A stretch of DNA of 36,551 nucleotides from Burkholderiales bacterium (GCA_030833315.1 JAURHM010000034.1:1-36551); one strand, 5' to 3'. Positions 23,409-31,792 are shown, numbered from the stretch's first letter. The notes: a model not told the origin generated them from the letters alone. A program made the numbers and translations.

Positions 23409-24257
23409 TCAGCGGCTCCGGCTGTTCAGGAAGGCCAGCAGCATCGTCGCCATTTCCTTTTCCTTGATAGCCCAGGATTCGGGCGGCACGACATCGACAT
23501 CCTGATGTTCGGCAAACAGGATGTTCAGCGTGGAGTCGGGCAGCAGGCGCGCCAGGGTTTCACCGACGGCTTTGGGATGTGTGTTGTCGTTACCGGGAAT
23601 GACGCAGGTCGGCGCCTGGATTGAGCGCAGCTGCGCCTCGGTGGCGCCGATCACCGGATAACCGGCTTCATCGATGAAACCCTTGCTCCAGCGCGTCATC
23701 GCCGCAATCACGGCCTGCGGATCGGCTGCCATCAGCTTGTCGCGGTTCGGCGGATAAGCGGCGATCAGATCGCGGAAATGCGGCGTTTCGCACATCGCGG
23801 CCATGCCGCCGTTTTGCATGGCGGTGATGTATTGCGAGTAATACTCTCGGGCAAGCCGTTGCGCGGCGAAGGTGCCGCCGGTGACGCGCCACAGCAGAAG
23901 GCCGCGCACCGCTTGCGGATAACGCAAGGCAAACGCCAGTGACATGCGACAGCCGGAAGAGCTCCCGCCCACGAAAACGCGAGATTCGGCCGACAGCGCA
24001 CCCAGTTGCTTGAGCAAGGCATAAAGATCATCGGCCCAGACTTCATGTTCGGCCGCGTCGCCGCCCAGCAGCACTTCCGAAGCGCCACAGCTGCGCCGGT
24101 CATGGATCAGCACGCGATAACCACCGGCGGCGACGTGCTGCGCCAGTGACTTGACGGCGGCCATCGTACGGCGGCCGCCGGGCGACAGTGCGACCCAGGG
24201 ACCGCTGCTGCCGATGATTTCGTATTGGAGGCTTGCGCCGTTGATTGGGGTTCTCAT
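23409..24257 (-). CDS. Alpha/beta hydrolase
   Basis: A 282-residue alpha/beta-fold hydrolase. Seen are the HG-like loop LSPGGRR, the conserved HDRRSCGASE segment, a nucleophile probably Ser100 in GGSSSGCRM, a possible acid in PGNDNTHP and a possible base His in AEHQDVDV near the C-terminus. The GSSSG nucleophile elbow and the cap of about 75 residues (EYYSQYITAMQNGGMAAMC region) resemble carboxylesterase or haloperoxidase-like members. ATG 24257 was chosen; a TTG start 39 bases upstream is possible, and neither has a clear ribosome site. The divergent SRAP gene lies on the other side of an AT-rich promoter region. Substrate unknown. Confidence 0.87.
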   Translation of the reverse strand: MRTPINGASLQYEIIGSSGPWVALSPGGRRTMAAVKSLAQHVAAGGYRVLIHDRRSCGASEVLLGGDAAEHEVWADDLYALLKQLGALSAESRVFVGGSSSGCRMSLAFALRYPQAVRGLLLWRVTGGTFAAQRLAREYYSQYITAMQNGGMAAMCETPHFRDLIAAYPPNRDKLMAADPQAVIAAMTRWSKGFIDEAGYPVIGATEAQLRSIQAPTCVIPGNDNTHPKAVGETLARLLPDSTLNILFAEHQDVDVVPPESWAIKEKEMATMLLAFLNSRSR

Positions 24258-24303
24258 GGTGGCCGCTATTACGCCAAGAATCGCCGGCGCCAGCAAGTAA
24301 AAA

Positions 24304-24320
24304 ATTATTCAATAAAAACA
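24304..24320 (+). repeat. 17-base AT-rich motif, copy 2
   Basis: ATTATTCAATAAAAACA, 50 bases upstream of the SRAP start and in the region between divergent genes. It is identical over 17 bases to copy 1 (minus strand 15573-15557), and CAATAAAAACAAT at 24310-24322 is identical to the third site. All three read in the same direction relative to a downstream gene. Confidence 0.45.
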
Positions 24321-24369
24321 ATTATTTATGGAATTCGTTCGCGCGCAGCGCGTGGCTTAAAATGCAGCC

Positions 24370-25092
24370 ATGTGCGGACGGTATGCCCTGCGCGGGCCTA
24401 AAACAAGAAAGCAGGGCGACAAGCTGGCGTTTCGCGGTGCAGAGATCGACCATGCGCCGCGCTTTAATATTCCGCCGATGCAGGATCTGCCGGTGTATTG
24501 CATCGATGCCGAACGCGGTCCGCAGCTGACGCTGATGCGCTGGGGGTTTGTGCCGGCCTGGTCGAAGACGCCGGGCAAGGGCGCGCCGCTCAACAACGCG
24601 CGGGCCGAGACGGTTGCCGAAAAGCCGACTTTCCGCGAAGCGTACCGGCGTCGCCGCTGTCTGGTGCCGATGAACGGTTTTTACGAATGGCAACGTAATG
24701 GCACCACGAAAACGCCATATTACTTCCGCATGCAGGACGACGATCTGTTCGCAGTGGCGGGACTGTATGAATACCGGCCGGGCGATGCGGCAGCGCCGGC
24801 GATGACAACCTTCACCGTGCTGACAACGGCGGCAAATGCGCTGATGGCGCCTATCCACGACCGCATGCCGGTAATCGTGGCTGAAAGCGCCTACGACCAA
24901 TGGCTCGATCCACGCAACACCGGCGCGCGCGGACTGGAGGCGTTGCTGCAGCCTTATGATCCGGTGGCGATGCAGATGCACCGTGTCAGTCCGCGGGTCA
25001 ACAGCGTGCGCAATGATGACGCCGCGCTGATGGAGGAGGTCGCCGCCTCGGCTATACTCGTGCCGATGCCATTACAGGGACAATTGCTTTGA
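24370..25092 (+). CDS. SRAP-domain protein (YedK/HMCES family), abasic-site shield
   Basis: A 240-residue SRAP protein. Family members crosslink to abasic sites in single-stranded DNA through the N-terminal Cys2 after Met removal and so protect replication forks. The start is fixed by the invariant MCGRY. Other hallmarks: NARAET, the catalytic glutamate in GFYEW, and HDRMP with the conserved His. The gene has no ribosome site of note but a probable promoter in the AT-rich region upstream. Its stop overlaps the TTG start of the thioesterase gene by three bases, so the two are probably coupled although functionally unrelated. No SOS box was recognised upstream. Confidence 0.95.
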   Translation: MCGRYALRGPKTRKQGDKLAFRGAEIDHAPRFNIPPMQDLPVYCIDAERGPQLTLMRWGFVPAWSKTPGKGAPLNNARAETVAEKPTFREAYRRRRCLVPMNGFYEWQRNGTTKTPYYFRMQDDDLFAVAGLYEYRPGDAAAPAMTTFTVLTTAANALMAPIHDRMPVIVAESAYDQWLDPRNTGARGLEALLQPYDPVAMQMHRVSPRVNSVRNDDAALMEEVAASAILVPMPLQGQLL

Positions 25093-25604
25093 GCACTGCA
25101 AAAAAATCCAGAGCCGTTAAAACCAAGGTCACAAAAACCAAAGCCGCAAAACCGAAAAGCGCCGCGGCGCGCATGCCGGCGAAGGTTGACTTGCAGCCGG
25201 CCAACCGCGCGATGATCGAGCAGTCGCTGTCGGTGGGCATGGGCCGTTCGCTGCATCTTCATCTGAAGCGGCTGACGCGCAAAGGCATTACCGCGGAAAT
25301 GACGGTCAGCGAAGACCATATCAACCGCAGCGGCCGTATCAACGGTGGCATCCTGATGTCGTTTGCCGACGTGCTGGGAGCCATCGGCACGCTGGCCAAT
25401 CTGCCTGAGGGTTACCGCACTACGACGCTGGAATCCAAAACCAATTTTTTCGCCGCTGGCGAGGGCGAAAAACTCCAGGCACACACCGTGCCGCTGCATA
25501 TCGGTCGCACCACGATGGTGTGGCAAACCACCGTCAGCAATATGGACGGCACCAAGGTCGCCATCGTCACCCAGACCCAGATCGTTATTCCGAAAAAAAC
25601 CTGA
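25089..25604 (+). CDS. Hotdog-fold thioesterase (PaaI-like) with basic N-terminal tail
   Basis: A 171-residue acyl-CoA thioesterase-like protein. Residues 1-32 form a Lys/Ala-rich basic tail (AKKSRAVKTKVTKTKAAK); the hotdog domain follows, with the typical NRSGRINGGILMSFADVLG segment (equivalent of HGG...D in PaaI-like enzymes, but with Asn-Gly-Gly) and the TLESKTNFFAAG strand. It uses a TTG start at 25089, overlapping the SRAP stop in TTTGA and preceded by AGGGA; no ATG exists before the hotdog core. An expected role is hydrolysis of CoA thioesters of aromatic or short acids. The basic tail recalls that on the hydrolase at 5873-7213. Confidence 0.85.
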   Translation: MSTAKKSRAVKTKVTKTKAAKPKSAAARMPAKVDLQPANRAMIEQSLSVGMGRSLHLHLKRLTRKGITAEMTVSEDHINRSGRINGGILMSFADVLGAIGTLANLPEGYRTTTLESKTNFFAAGEGEKLQAHTVPLHIGRTTMVWQTTVSNMDGTKVAIVTQTQIVIPKKT

Positions 25605-25620
25605 ACAACGGGACCTTTTC

Positions 25621-26076
25621 ATGAAAATCAATGTACCGAAATTTGTTGTTACCTGCGCTCTTGCCGGCTTGTTTCAAACTGCAGCGCCGGTCCTCGCGCA
25701 GGCTCCGGACAAGGCGCTTGCTGCTGCGGCCAAGGAGCCGGGTGCCAAGGTGACGCCCAGCGGCCTGGTCATCCTGATGGTCAAGGAAGGCAATGGCGCG
25801 CAACCGACCGCATCGTCAACAGTGCGCGTGCATTACCGTGGCATGTTTCCCGACGGCCGCGAGTTCGACAGTTCCCACAGCCGTGGTGAGCCCATAGAGT
25901 TTCCGCTGACCGGCGTGATCAAGTGCTGGACCGAAGGCGTGGCGCTGATGAAAGTCGGCGGCTCGGCCCGACTGACCTGCCCGTCGTCGATTGCCTATGG
26001 TGCGCGCGGCGCCGGCGGTGTGATCCCGCCGAATGCGACGCTGGTGTTTGAAGTGTCGCTGCTCGGCGTCCGTTAA
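25621..26076 (+). CDS. Secreted FKBP-type peptidyl-prolyl cis-trans isomerase
   Basis: A 151-residue protein with a signal peptide (about residues 1-26, ending VLAQA) and a single FKBP domain: VRVHYRGMFPDGREFDSS, EFPLTGVIKCWTEGVALMKVGG, SSIAYGARGAGG and VIPPNATLVFEVSLLGV. These cover the conserved Tyr, Phe, Asp, Val-Ile, Trp and Tyr pocket residues. It should catalyse proline isomerisation and assist folding in the periplasm. ATG 25621 lies 16 bases after the thioesterase stop with only a weak ribosome site. The frame is open upstream, but that part overlaps the thioesterase gene. It is likely part of the SRAP-thioesterase-FKBP-amidohydrolase run. Confidence 0.93.
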   Translation: MKINVPKFVVTCALAGLFQTAAPVLAQAPDKALAAAAKEPGAKVTPSGLVILMVKEGNGAQPTASSTVRVHYRGMFPDGREFDSSHSRGEPIEFPLTGVIKCWTEGVALMKVGGSARLTCPSSIAYGARGAGGVIPPNATLVFEVSLLGVR

Positions 26077-26100
26077 TTTCGCTTTACTGGAGCATCAACC

Positions 26101-26946
26101 ATGATCATTGATTCGCAGATTCACGCCTACGAAGCCAACACCCCGAAACGTCCCTGGCAGAGCGTGCCGAACTGGCCGCCGTCCGCGACCGGCGACGAGA
26201 TGGTCGCGGCGATGACCAAACTTGGCATCGACGGCGCCATTTTCATTTCCTCGTTTTCGATGTATGGCTACGACGCGAGTTATGCCGTCGAAGTGCAGAA
26301 GGCCCACCCCGGCAAATTCGCGCTGGTCAAGCCGATCAACCCCGATGACCCCGCAGCGGAAGAGGTTGTTGCCGAATGGAAGAAATCACCGGGCACCGTG
26401 GGCATCCGGGTCATCCTCAAAAAGGATTCAGGCCGCAGCCCCGACGATCCCGGCCTGCAGCGCATTCTGCGCGCCGCGGTGCGCCATGACTTTCCGGTGA
26501 ACATCCTGTGCTGGGGCAATCTCGATGCCGGCACTGCACTGATCGACAAACACCCGGATGTGCGTTTCATCATCGACCATCTCGGTATCCTGCAGCCGCA
26601 TGATCCTTCCGCGCTGGCGGCACAGCCCTGGGCCGATCTGCCCAAGGTGCTTGAACTGGCGAAGCGTCCGAACCTGGTGATCAAGGTCAGCGGCGCTTGC
26701 ACGCTTTCGCAGAAGCCTTATCCCTTCCCGGATATCTGGGATCCACTGGCCCGCGTTTTTGACGCCTGGGGCTTCGAGCGCTGTCTGTGGGGTACCGATT
26801 GGACCCGTGCGTTTGCGGTCGTAAATTACGAGCAGGCAGTCGAACCGTTCCGTCTGACCGATCGCATCAGCGCCAGCGAGCGGGAGATGCTGATGGGTGA
26901 GGCCTGTGCGCGAGCTTATCGCTGGAAGCCGACCGTGACACGGTAA
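26101..26946 (+). CDS. Amidohydrolase family 2 protein (TIM barrel, PDC-lactonase-like)
   Basis: A 281-residue amidohydrolase_2-type TIM-barrel protein. The N-terminus reads DSQIHAYE, so the first His of the usual HxH metal pair is Gln. Further signatures are the INPDDP strand, the FIIDHLGI strand-end His, KVSGACTLS and the C-terminal LWGTDWTR with the conserved Asp. Relatives include 2-pyrone-4,6-dicarboxylate lactonases, which need no metal, and various lactonases and decarboxylases. TGGAG precedes ATG 26101. It is the last gene before a strong terminator. An acid-lactone hydrolysis role fits the surrounding catabolic genes but is inference. Confidence 0.88.
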   Translation: MIIDSQIHAYEANTPKRPWQSVPNWPPSATGDEMVAAMTKLGIDGAIFISSFSMYGYDASYAVEVQKAHPGKFALVKPINPDDPAAEEVVAEWKKSPGTVGIRVILKKDSGRSPDDPGLQRILRAAVRHDFPVNILCWGNLDAGTALIDKHPDVRFIIDHLGILQPHDPSALAAQPWADLPKVLELAKRPNLVIKVSGACTLSQKPYPFPDIWDPLARVFDAWGFERCLWGTDWTRAFAVVNYEQAVEPFRLTDRISASEREMLMGEACARAYRWKPTVTR

Positions 26947-26960
26947 ATTTTTGAAAATAC

Positions 26961-26996
26961 AAAACAAAAAGCCCGCAGTCGCGGGCTTTTTGTTTT
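26961..26996. terminator. Bidirectional intrinsic terminator
   Basis: A perfect 16-base inverted repeat, AAAACAAAAAGCCCGC at 26961-26976 and its complement at 26981-26996 with loop AGTC. A/T runs flank both sides, so it serves both the amidohydrolase and the convergent molybdopterin oxidoreductase genes. Confidence 0.92.
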
Positions 26997-27005
26997 CAGG
27001 CAGGG

Positions 27006-29078
27006 TTATATGGCTGGAGCGACATCAACCAAGCAGTCATAATAAGTCGCCGCACCACCCATATCCGCAACCGCCTGCGACGTCAGTTCATTTGCGTTGC
27101 GTTTGTCCGGCGACAGTTTTTTCCACCACACTGAAGGTGCCGACACCACACCGCGCCGCACGCGGTCGGTAATCCTTGCGCGCACCGTGTATTCGCCGCG
27201 GTCGTTGAAGACACGGGCTTCAGTGTTTTCAGTGATGCCGCGCGCAGCGGCGTCATCGGGATGGATTTCCAGCGTCGGCACACCGGCGTCCTTCAGCGAG
27301 AAATCGAGATTGGCGAAGGATGAGTTGAGGAAATGCCGGTGCGGCGGTGAGATGAAGGCCAGCGGATAGCGCTGCGACAGTTCCGACGGATTGGCCGGAC
27401 TTTCGCGCGGCGGCGTGAAACCCGGCAGCGGGTCCAGCCCCATGGTTTTCGCACTTGCGCTGTAGAACTCGCATTTGCCGGAAGGCGTCGGGAAACCGCC
27501 TTGCGCGAAAGGGGCTGCCGGCACATTCAAGCGCTGCCAGCCGCTTGTCTTCAGGGATTCCCAGTTGATGCCGTTCAGCGCCGGCGCTTTCGAGTCCAGC
27601 GCTTGGCGGCAGATGTCCTCGTCGCTGTCGCTCAGGCAGGGATCGTCAAAGCCCATGCGCGCCGCCAGTAGGCGGAACACCTCGGCATTCGCTTTGGCTT
27701 CGCCGACCGGAGCAATCGCCGGCTGGTTGGCCTGCACATAAAGATGGCCGTAGGACTTGTGGAGATCGGTGTGCTCCAGCTGCGTTGTTGCCGGGAGCAG
27801 GATGTCGGCATAGTCAGCGGTGTCGGTCTGGAAAATTTCATGGACCACGGTGAACAGATCCTCACGCAGGAATCCGGCGATGACTTTGCGGGAATCCGGA
27901 CAGACGGCGACAGGATTGTTGTTGTAAACATAGGCGGCCTTGACCGGGGGCGTTGCCGCGGTGAGCGCATCACCCAGCGCGGCGATGTTGATGCTGCGCG
28001 GTTCGCCGCGGATCAGGTCGGGGCGTTCCAGGGCCTGATGGTTGAAGCCGTAGAAATCACTGGTCATCAGCAGCACGCCGCCCGCGGCATCGCGCCAGCT
28101 GCCGGTCAGCGCGGGCAGGCAGGTGATGGTGCGCACGGCCATGCCGCCGCCGGCATGACGCTGCAGACCGAAGTTGATGCGGATCATCGCCGGCCGGGTG
28201 CGCGCGTATTCGCGGGCGAGGTTGATGATTTCTTCGGGAGTGATGCCGCAAATGGCAGCAGCGCGTTGCGGCGTCCACTCCTGTACCCGTGCAACGAGTT
28301 CGGTATAACCCAGCGTGTGTTTGTCGATGTAGTCGGCGTCGGTCAGGCCTTCCACGATGATGACGTGCATCATCGCCAGCGCCAGCGCGGCGTCAGTGCC
28401 CGGATACAGGGCGATGTGCTGGTGGCATTTTTCTGCGGTTTCGTTGCGGCGCGGATCGATGATCACCAGCTTCGCGCCGCGGCGTTTGGCCTGTTGGCAG
28501 CGGGTCCAGAAATGCAGATTGGAAATCACCGGGTTGGAGCCCCAGATGATGATCAGTTTCGAGTGTTCCGCCTGTTCCGGATCGCTGCCGACGGAACCGC
28601 CCAGCGTGATTTTCGAACCGGCCTTGCCGGCCGATGAGCACAGCGTGCGTTCGAGCAGGCTGGCACCGAGGCGATGGAAAAAGCGCCGGTCCATCGACGC
28701 GTAGTTGACCATGCCCATGGTGCCGGCGTAGCTGACCGGCAGGATCTGCTGCGGGTTTTCGGCGGCGACGGCTTTGAAACGTGCGGCAATGGTGTCCAGC
28801 GCCTCATACCAGGAAATGCGCGCGAAGCGGCCTTCGCCTTTGCGGCCAATGCGTTTCATCGGGTAAAGGATGCGTGACGGCGCGTAAGTGCGGTCGAGGT
28901 AACGCGCGACCTTGGTGCAGAGCGTGCCGGCAGTGAAGGGCATGTCGCCGCCGCGCACGGATACCGCCTTGCCGTCCTCGACGGCGATTTCCATTGCGCA
29001 GGTATCGGGGCAGTCGTGGGGGCAGACGGCTTTAACTATGCGGAGGTGCGTGCGACGTTGCGGCGCGGGGCTATCCAT
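27006..29078 (-). CDS. Molybdopterin oxidoreductase (DMSO reductase superfamily), cytoplasmic
   Basis: A 690-residue molybdenum or tungsten bis-pterin enzyme. The N-terminal 4Fe-4S site is Cys19, Cys23, Cys27 (CPHDCPDTC) and Cys54 (GTLCTK). The molybdopterin domains show RISWYEALD, GSNPVISNLHFWTRCQQA, DPRRNETA, and a C-terminal dinucleotide-binding domain with HPDDAAARGI and VFNDRGEYTVRA. RTLCSSAGKAG may supply the metal ligand. The CPHDCPDTC start is typical of the uncharacterised hydrogenase-like MopB group. There is no Tat signal, so it is cytoplasmic. The start is uncertain: ATG 29078 has GGAGA 12 bases upstream, and ATG 29105 is in frame. Electron-transfer partners are not encoded next to it. 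Substrate unknown. Confidence 0.9.
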   Translation of the reverse strand: MDSPAPQRRTHLRIVKAVCPHDCPDTCAMEIAVEDGKAVSVRGGDMPFTAGTLCTKVARYLDRTYAPSRILYPMKRIGRKGEGRFARISWYEALDTIAARFKAVAAENPQQILPVSYAGTMGMVNYASMDRRFFHRLGASLLERTLCSSAGKAGSKITLGGSVGSDPEQAEHSKLIIIWGSNPVISNLHFWTRCQQAKRRGAKLVIIDPRRNETAEKCHQHIALYPGTDAALALAMMHVIIVEGLTDADYIDKHTLGYTELVARVQEWTPQRAAAICGITPEEIINLAREYARTRPAMIRINFGLQRHAGGGMAVRTITCLPALTGSWRDAAGGVLLMTSDFYGFNHQALERPDLIRGEPRSINIAALGDALTAATPPVKAAYVYNNNPVAVCPDSRKVIAGFLREDLFTVVHEIFQTDTADYADILLPATTQLEHTDLHKSYGHLYVQANQPAIAPVGEAKANAEVFRLLAARMGFDDPCLSDSDEDICRQALDSKAPALNGINWESLKTSGWQRLNVPAAPFAQGGFPTPSGKCEFYSASAKTMGLDPLPGFTPPRESPANPSELSQRYPLAFISPPHRHFLNSSFANLDFSLKDAGVPTLEIHPDDAAARGITENTEARVFNDRGEYTVRARITDRVRRGVVSAPSVWWKKLSPDKRNANELTSQAVADMGGAATYYDCLVDVAPAI

Positions 29079-29123
29079 GACGATGGCGAATCTCCAAAAC
29101 ACCATGATAATCCCGAAGGGCTG

Positions 29124-29142
29124 TCACGTAAGTCGTCACGTA
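29124..29142 (+). promoter_or_regulatory. Direct repeat TCACGTA, possible operator
   Basis: Two exact copies of TCACGTA at 29124-29130 and 29136-29142, with a 12-base period (about one helical turn), lie in the short divergent region between the oxidoreductase and the exported methyltransferase-fold genes. A TATCAT at 29162-29167 could be a -10 box without a good -35, which would fit activator control. Regulator unknown. Confidence 0.35.
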
Positions 29143-29208
29143 TTTTGCGGCCTGAATCCGGTATCATCGCCCGGCAGCCATTTATCAATTCCCACCTGGA
29201 GATTGACC

Positions 29209-30042
29209 ATGCAAGCCATGATTCAAACGCGCCGCATCGTGCTGGCGCTCGCGCTGTCCCTTTTTGCGTTCAATGCTCTGGCTCAGCCCGCCGCCAAGTC
29301 CGAGTTCCAGCCCGAAGTCGGTCAGGCCGGCAAGGACGTGGTCTGGGTGCCGACTGCGCAGGGTCTTGTTGACCGCATGCTCGACATGGCCAAGCTGACA
29401 GCCAAGGACATCCATTACGACCTCGGCTCGGGCGACGGCCGCACCGTGATCACCGCCGCCAAGCGCGGCGCAACCGCCTACGGCGTGGAATACAATCCTG
29501 ACATGGTCGAACTGTCTCGCCGCAATGCTGCGGCGGCAGGTGTTTCCGGCAAGGCGACGTTCATCCATGGAGATATTTTCGAGACCGATTTTTCGAAGGC
29601 GACAGTGATCACGTTGTTTCTGTTACCCGACCTCAACGTCAAGCTGCGCCCGACCATCCTCAACATGAAGCCGGGCACCCGCGTGATCTCCAATTCCTTC
29701 ACCATGGGTGACTGGAAGTCGGATGAAACCCAGGGCGCGAAAGGCGAGTGCACCAGCTACTGCACGGCCTATATGTGGATCGTGCCTGCCAAGGTTGAAG
29801 GCGTGTGGAAATCCGGCAATGAAGAAATCAAGCTCGCCCAGGAATACCAGATGGTGCAGGGCTCGGTGAACAGCGGTGGCAAACTGTCCAATGTGCAGGG
29901 TGGCCGTCTGCGCGGCGACGAGATCAGCTTTACCGCGGGTGACGCCCGCTACGCCGGCAAGGTCAACGGCAACCGTATCGAAGGCACCGTCACCACCGGC
30001 GGCAAGACCGCGCCGTGGACCACCACCCGCGCCGCCAAATAA
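29209..30042 (+). CDS. SAM-methyltransferase-fold protein with signal peptide and C-terminal beta domain
   Basis: A 277-residue protein with a clear signal peptide (MQAMIQTRRI, a hydrophobic core, cleavage near NALA before QPAAK). The mature part begins with a class I SAM methyltransferase domain, about residues 45-175: motif I DLGSGDG at 71-77, an acidic residue at the end of beta-2 in GVEYNPD, and GDIFETDFS. The last 90 residues are rich in short beta strands and Gly (GGKLSNVQGGRLRGDEIS), a separate domain I do not recognise. Cys161 and Cys165 (CTSYC) could form a disulphide. CTGGAG precedes ATG 29209. A methyltransferase outside the cytoplasm has no obvious SAM supply, so it may bind another ligand or act before export. 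The UbiD-like gene follows 27 bases later. Confidence 0.82.
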   Translation: MQAMIQTRRIVLALALSLFAFNALAQPAAKSEFQPEVGQAGKDVVWVPTAQGLVDRMLDMAKLTAKDIHYDLGSGDGRTVITAAKRGATAYGVEYNPDMVELSRRNAAAAGVSGKATFIHGDIFETDFSKATVITLFLLPDLNVKLRPTILNMKPGTRVISNSFTMGDWKSDETQGAKGECTSYCTAYMWIVPAKVEGVWKSGNEEIKLAQEYQMVQGSVNSGGKLSNVQGGRLRGDEISFTAGDARYAGKVNGNRIEGTVTTGGKTAPWTTTRAAK

Positions 30043-30069
30043 CCTGCGTCACAGGAGTTTCGCAACAGT

Positions 30070-31713
30070 ATGAAAAAAACTGACCGCGGTTACGCGGACC
30101 TGCATGACCATCTCGATGCGCTGCGCCAGCGCGGTCTGCTCGTCGAGGTGGACCGTCCGATCGACAAGGATGCGGAAATGCACCCGCTGGTGCGCTGGCA
30201 GTATGTCGGCGGCATAGAGGAGCATGAGCGCAAGGCCTTCCTGTTCACCAATGTGGTCAATGGGCAGGGGCGGAAGTACAAATTCCCGGTCGTCGTTGGC
30301 GCTTTCGCCGGCAACCGCGAGATTTACGGCGTGGGCATGGGCGCGCCGCTGGAAGAAGTGCAGCAGCGCTGGGACAAGGCGATTGCGAATCCGATCCCTC
30401 CGCGCGTGGTCGACACCGGCGCCTGCCAGGATGTGGTTGTCACCGGTGATCAACTGCTGGGTGAAGGCAATGGCCTGGACTCCTTACCGATCCCGGTGTC
30501 GACGCCGGGTTTTGACGGTGCGCCGACACTGACGGCAACCAATGTCATCACCAAGGATCCGGAAACCGGCATTCAGAATCACGGCACCTACCGCGCTGGC
30601 CTGAAAGCCCCCGACCGTATGGTCGTGCGCATGGCGACAAGGGTCGGTGGCGCCGGCGGCTACCGTCATTATCAGAAGCACCAGAAACGCGGCGACAAGA
30701 CCATGCCGGTGGCGATCGTGCTCGGCGCGCCGCCCTGCGTGGCCTTTGTCGCGCCGATGAAACTGCCAATTGATCTCGATGAGGTCGGTGTGGCCGGCGG
30801 CGTCGCCGGTGCGCCGATCAATGTCGTCAAAGCGAAGACGGTCGATTTGATGGTGCCGGCCGACGCCGAAATTGTCATCGAGGGGTTGATCGATCTGGAG
30901 CATGTCGAGCCGGAAGGTCCTTTCGGCGAGTCGCACGGCCATGTCGCGCTGGAACAGTTCAACATGCCGATGCGCGTGACTGCGATCACCCATCGCAAGG
31001 ATGCGATCGTCGCGTCCTACCTGAGTCAGGTCACACCCAGCGAGTCGAGCGCGATCAAGCGCGTGTCCTTCGAGCCGATGTTCCTGTCGCACCTTCGCAA
31101 TACGCTGGGCATCAAGGCGGTCAAACGCGTCACGCTGCATGAACGCATGACGGCATTACGGCGCATGACCATCGTCACTGTCGAGCAGGGCACGCCGCGC
31201 AGCGAAGTGTGGCGGGCGCTGTACGGCATGAGCGCGTTCAAGGCCGATTGCGGCAAGATCGGCATTGCGGTCAATGACGACGTCGATCCGGAAAATTCGG
31301 ATGCACTGTTCTGGGCGCTGGCTTTCCGCATGAATCCCGCGGAAGACCTGCAGATACTGAAACACCGCAGCGGCGGCCACGGTCCCGAGCGCGAGCACGA
31401 GACCGATGAGGAAGATGCGACGCTGCTGATCGACGCCACCACCAAGGAAGTGCTGCCGCCATTTGCGCTGCCCAAGAAGGAATACATGGAGCGCTCGCGC
31501 CAGATCTGGGAAGAGATGGGCCTGCCCAAGCTACGGCCGCAGTCGCCGTGGTTCGGTTCACCCGTCGGCGACTGGCTGCCGGTGTGGGACGAAGGCGGCA
31601 AACGCGCCGCCACCGGCGGTTATCTGGAAAACGGCCGCATCAGTGAAAAAGCCATGCGCAAAGGCCTGCGTCCGGAAACCAGTTACCGGCCCGACGGCGA
31701 CAAAAAGAAATAA
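30070..31713 (+). CDS. UbiD-family prFMN-dependent decarboxylase
   Basis: A 547-residue UbiD-family (de)carboxylase, which uses prenylated FMN to decarboxylate unsaturated or aromatic acids. The prFMN/metal and catalytic residues are recognisable: Asn170 and Arg175 in NHGTYRAG, and Glu282 and Glu287 in PEGPFGESHGH, the E-R-E pattern of the family. The spacing matches the fungal Fdc1 enzyme closely. The C-terminal tail PDGDKKK is short and basic. The start ATG 30070 has AGGAG 12 bases upstream, rather far, but the N-terminal DLHDHLDALRQRGLLVEVDR is conserved. No UbiX prenyltransferase is in the window, so prFMN must come from elsewhere. Substrate probably an aromatic or alpha,beta-unsaturated acid. 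Confidence 0.94.
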   Translation: MKKTDRGYADLHDHLDALRQRGLLVEVDRPIDKDAEMHPLVRWQYVGGIEEHERKAFLFTNVVNGQGRKYKFPVVVGAFAGNREIYGVGMGAPLEEVQQRWDKAIANPIPPRVVDTGACQDVVVTGDQLLGEGNGLDSLPIPVSTPGFDGAPTLTATNVITKDPETGIQNHGTYRAGLKAPDRMVVRMATRVGGAGGYRHYQKHQKRGDKTMPVAIVLGAPPCVAFVAPMKLPIDLDEVGVAGGVAGAPINVVKAKTVDLMVPADAEIVIEGLIDLEHVEPEGPFGESHGHVALEQFNMPMRVTAITHRKDAIVASYLSQVTPSESSAIKRVSFEPMFLSHLRNTLGIKAVKRVTLHERMTALRRMTIVTVEQGTPRSEVWRALYGMSAFKADCGKIGIAVNDDVDPENSDALFWALAFRMNPAEDLQILKHRSGGHGPEREHETDEEDATLLIDATTKEVLPPFALPKKEYMERSRQIWEEMGLPKLRPQSPWFGSPVGDWLPVWDEGGKRAATGGYLENGRISEKAMRKGLRPETSYRPDGDKKK

Positions 31714-31740
31714 CGCTGTCGTTTACCCAGTTGTTTCAGA

Positions 31741-31779
31741 AACAAAAAAGCCGCGGAGAGTATCCGCGGCTTTTTTGTT
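31741..31779. terminator. Bidirectional intrinsic terminator
   Basis: A perfect 17-base inverted repeat, AACAAAAAAGCCGCGGA at 31741-31757 and its complement at 31763-31779 with loop GAGTA. It ends both the UbiD-like gene and the convergent minus-strand operon. Confidence 0.92.
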
Positions 31780-31792
31780 GCGCTGAGCAGTT

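Noticed and set aside
27744-28637. Plus-strand open frame of 297 codons
   Set aside because: Antisense to the molybdopterin oxidoreductase; no domain or ribosome site.
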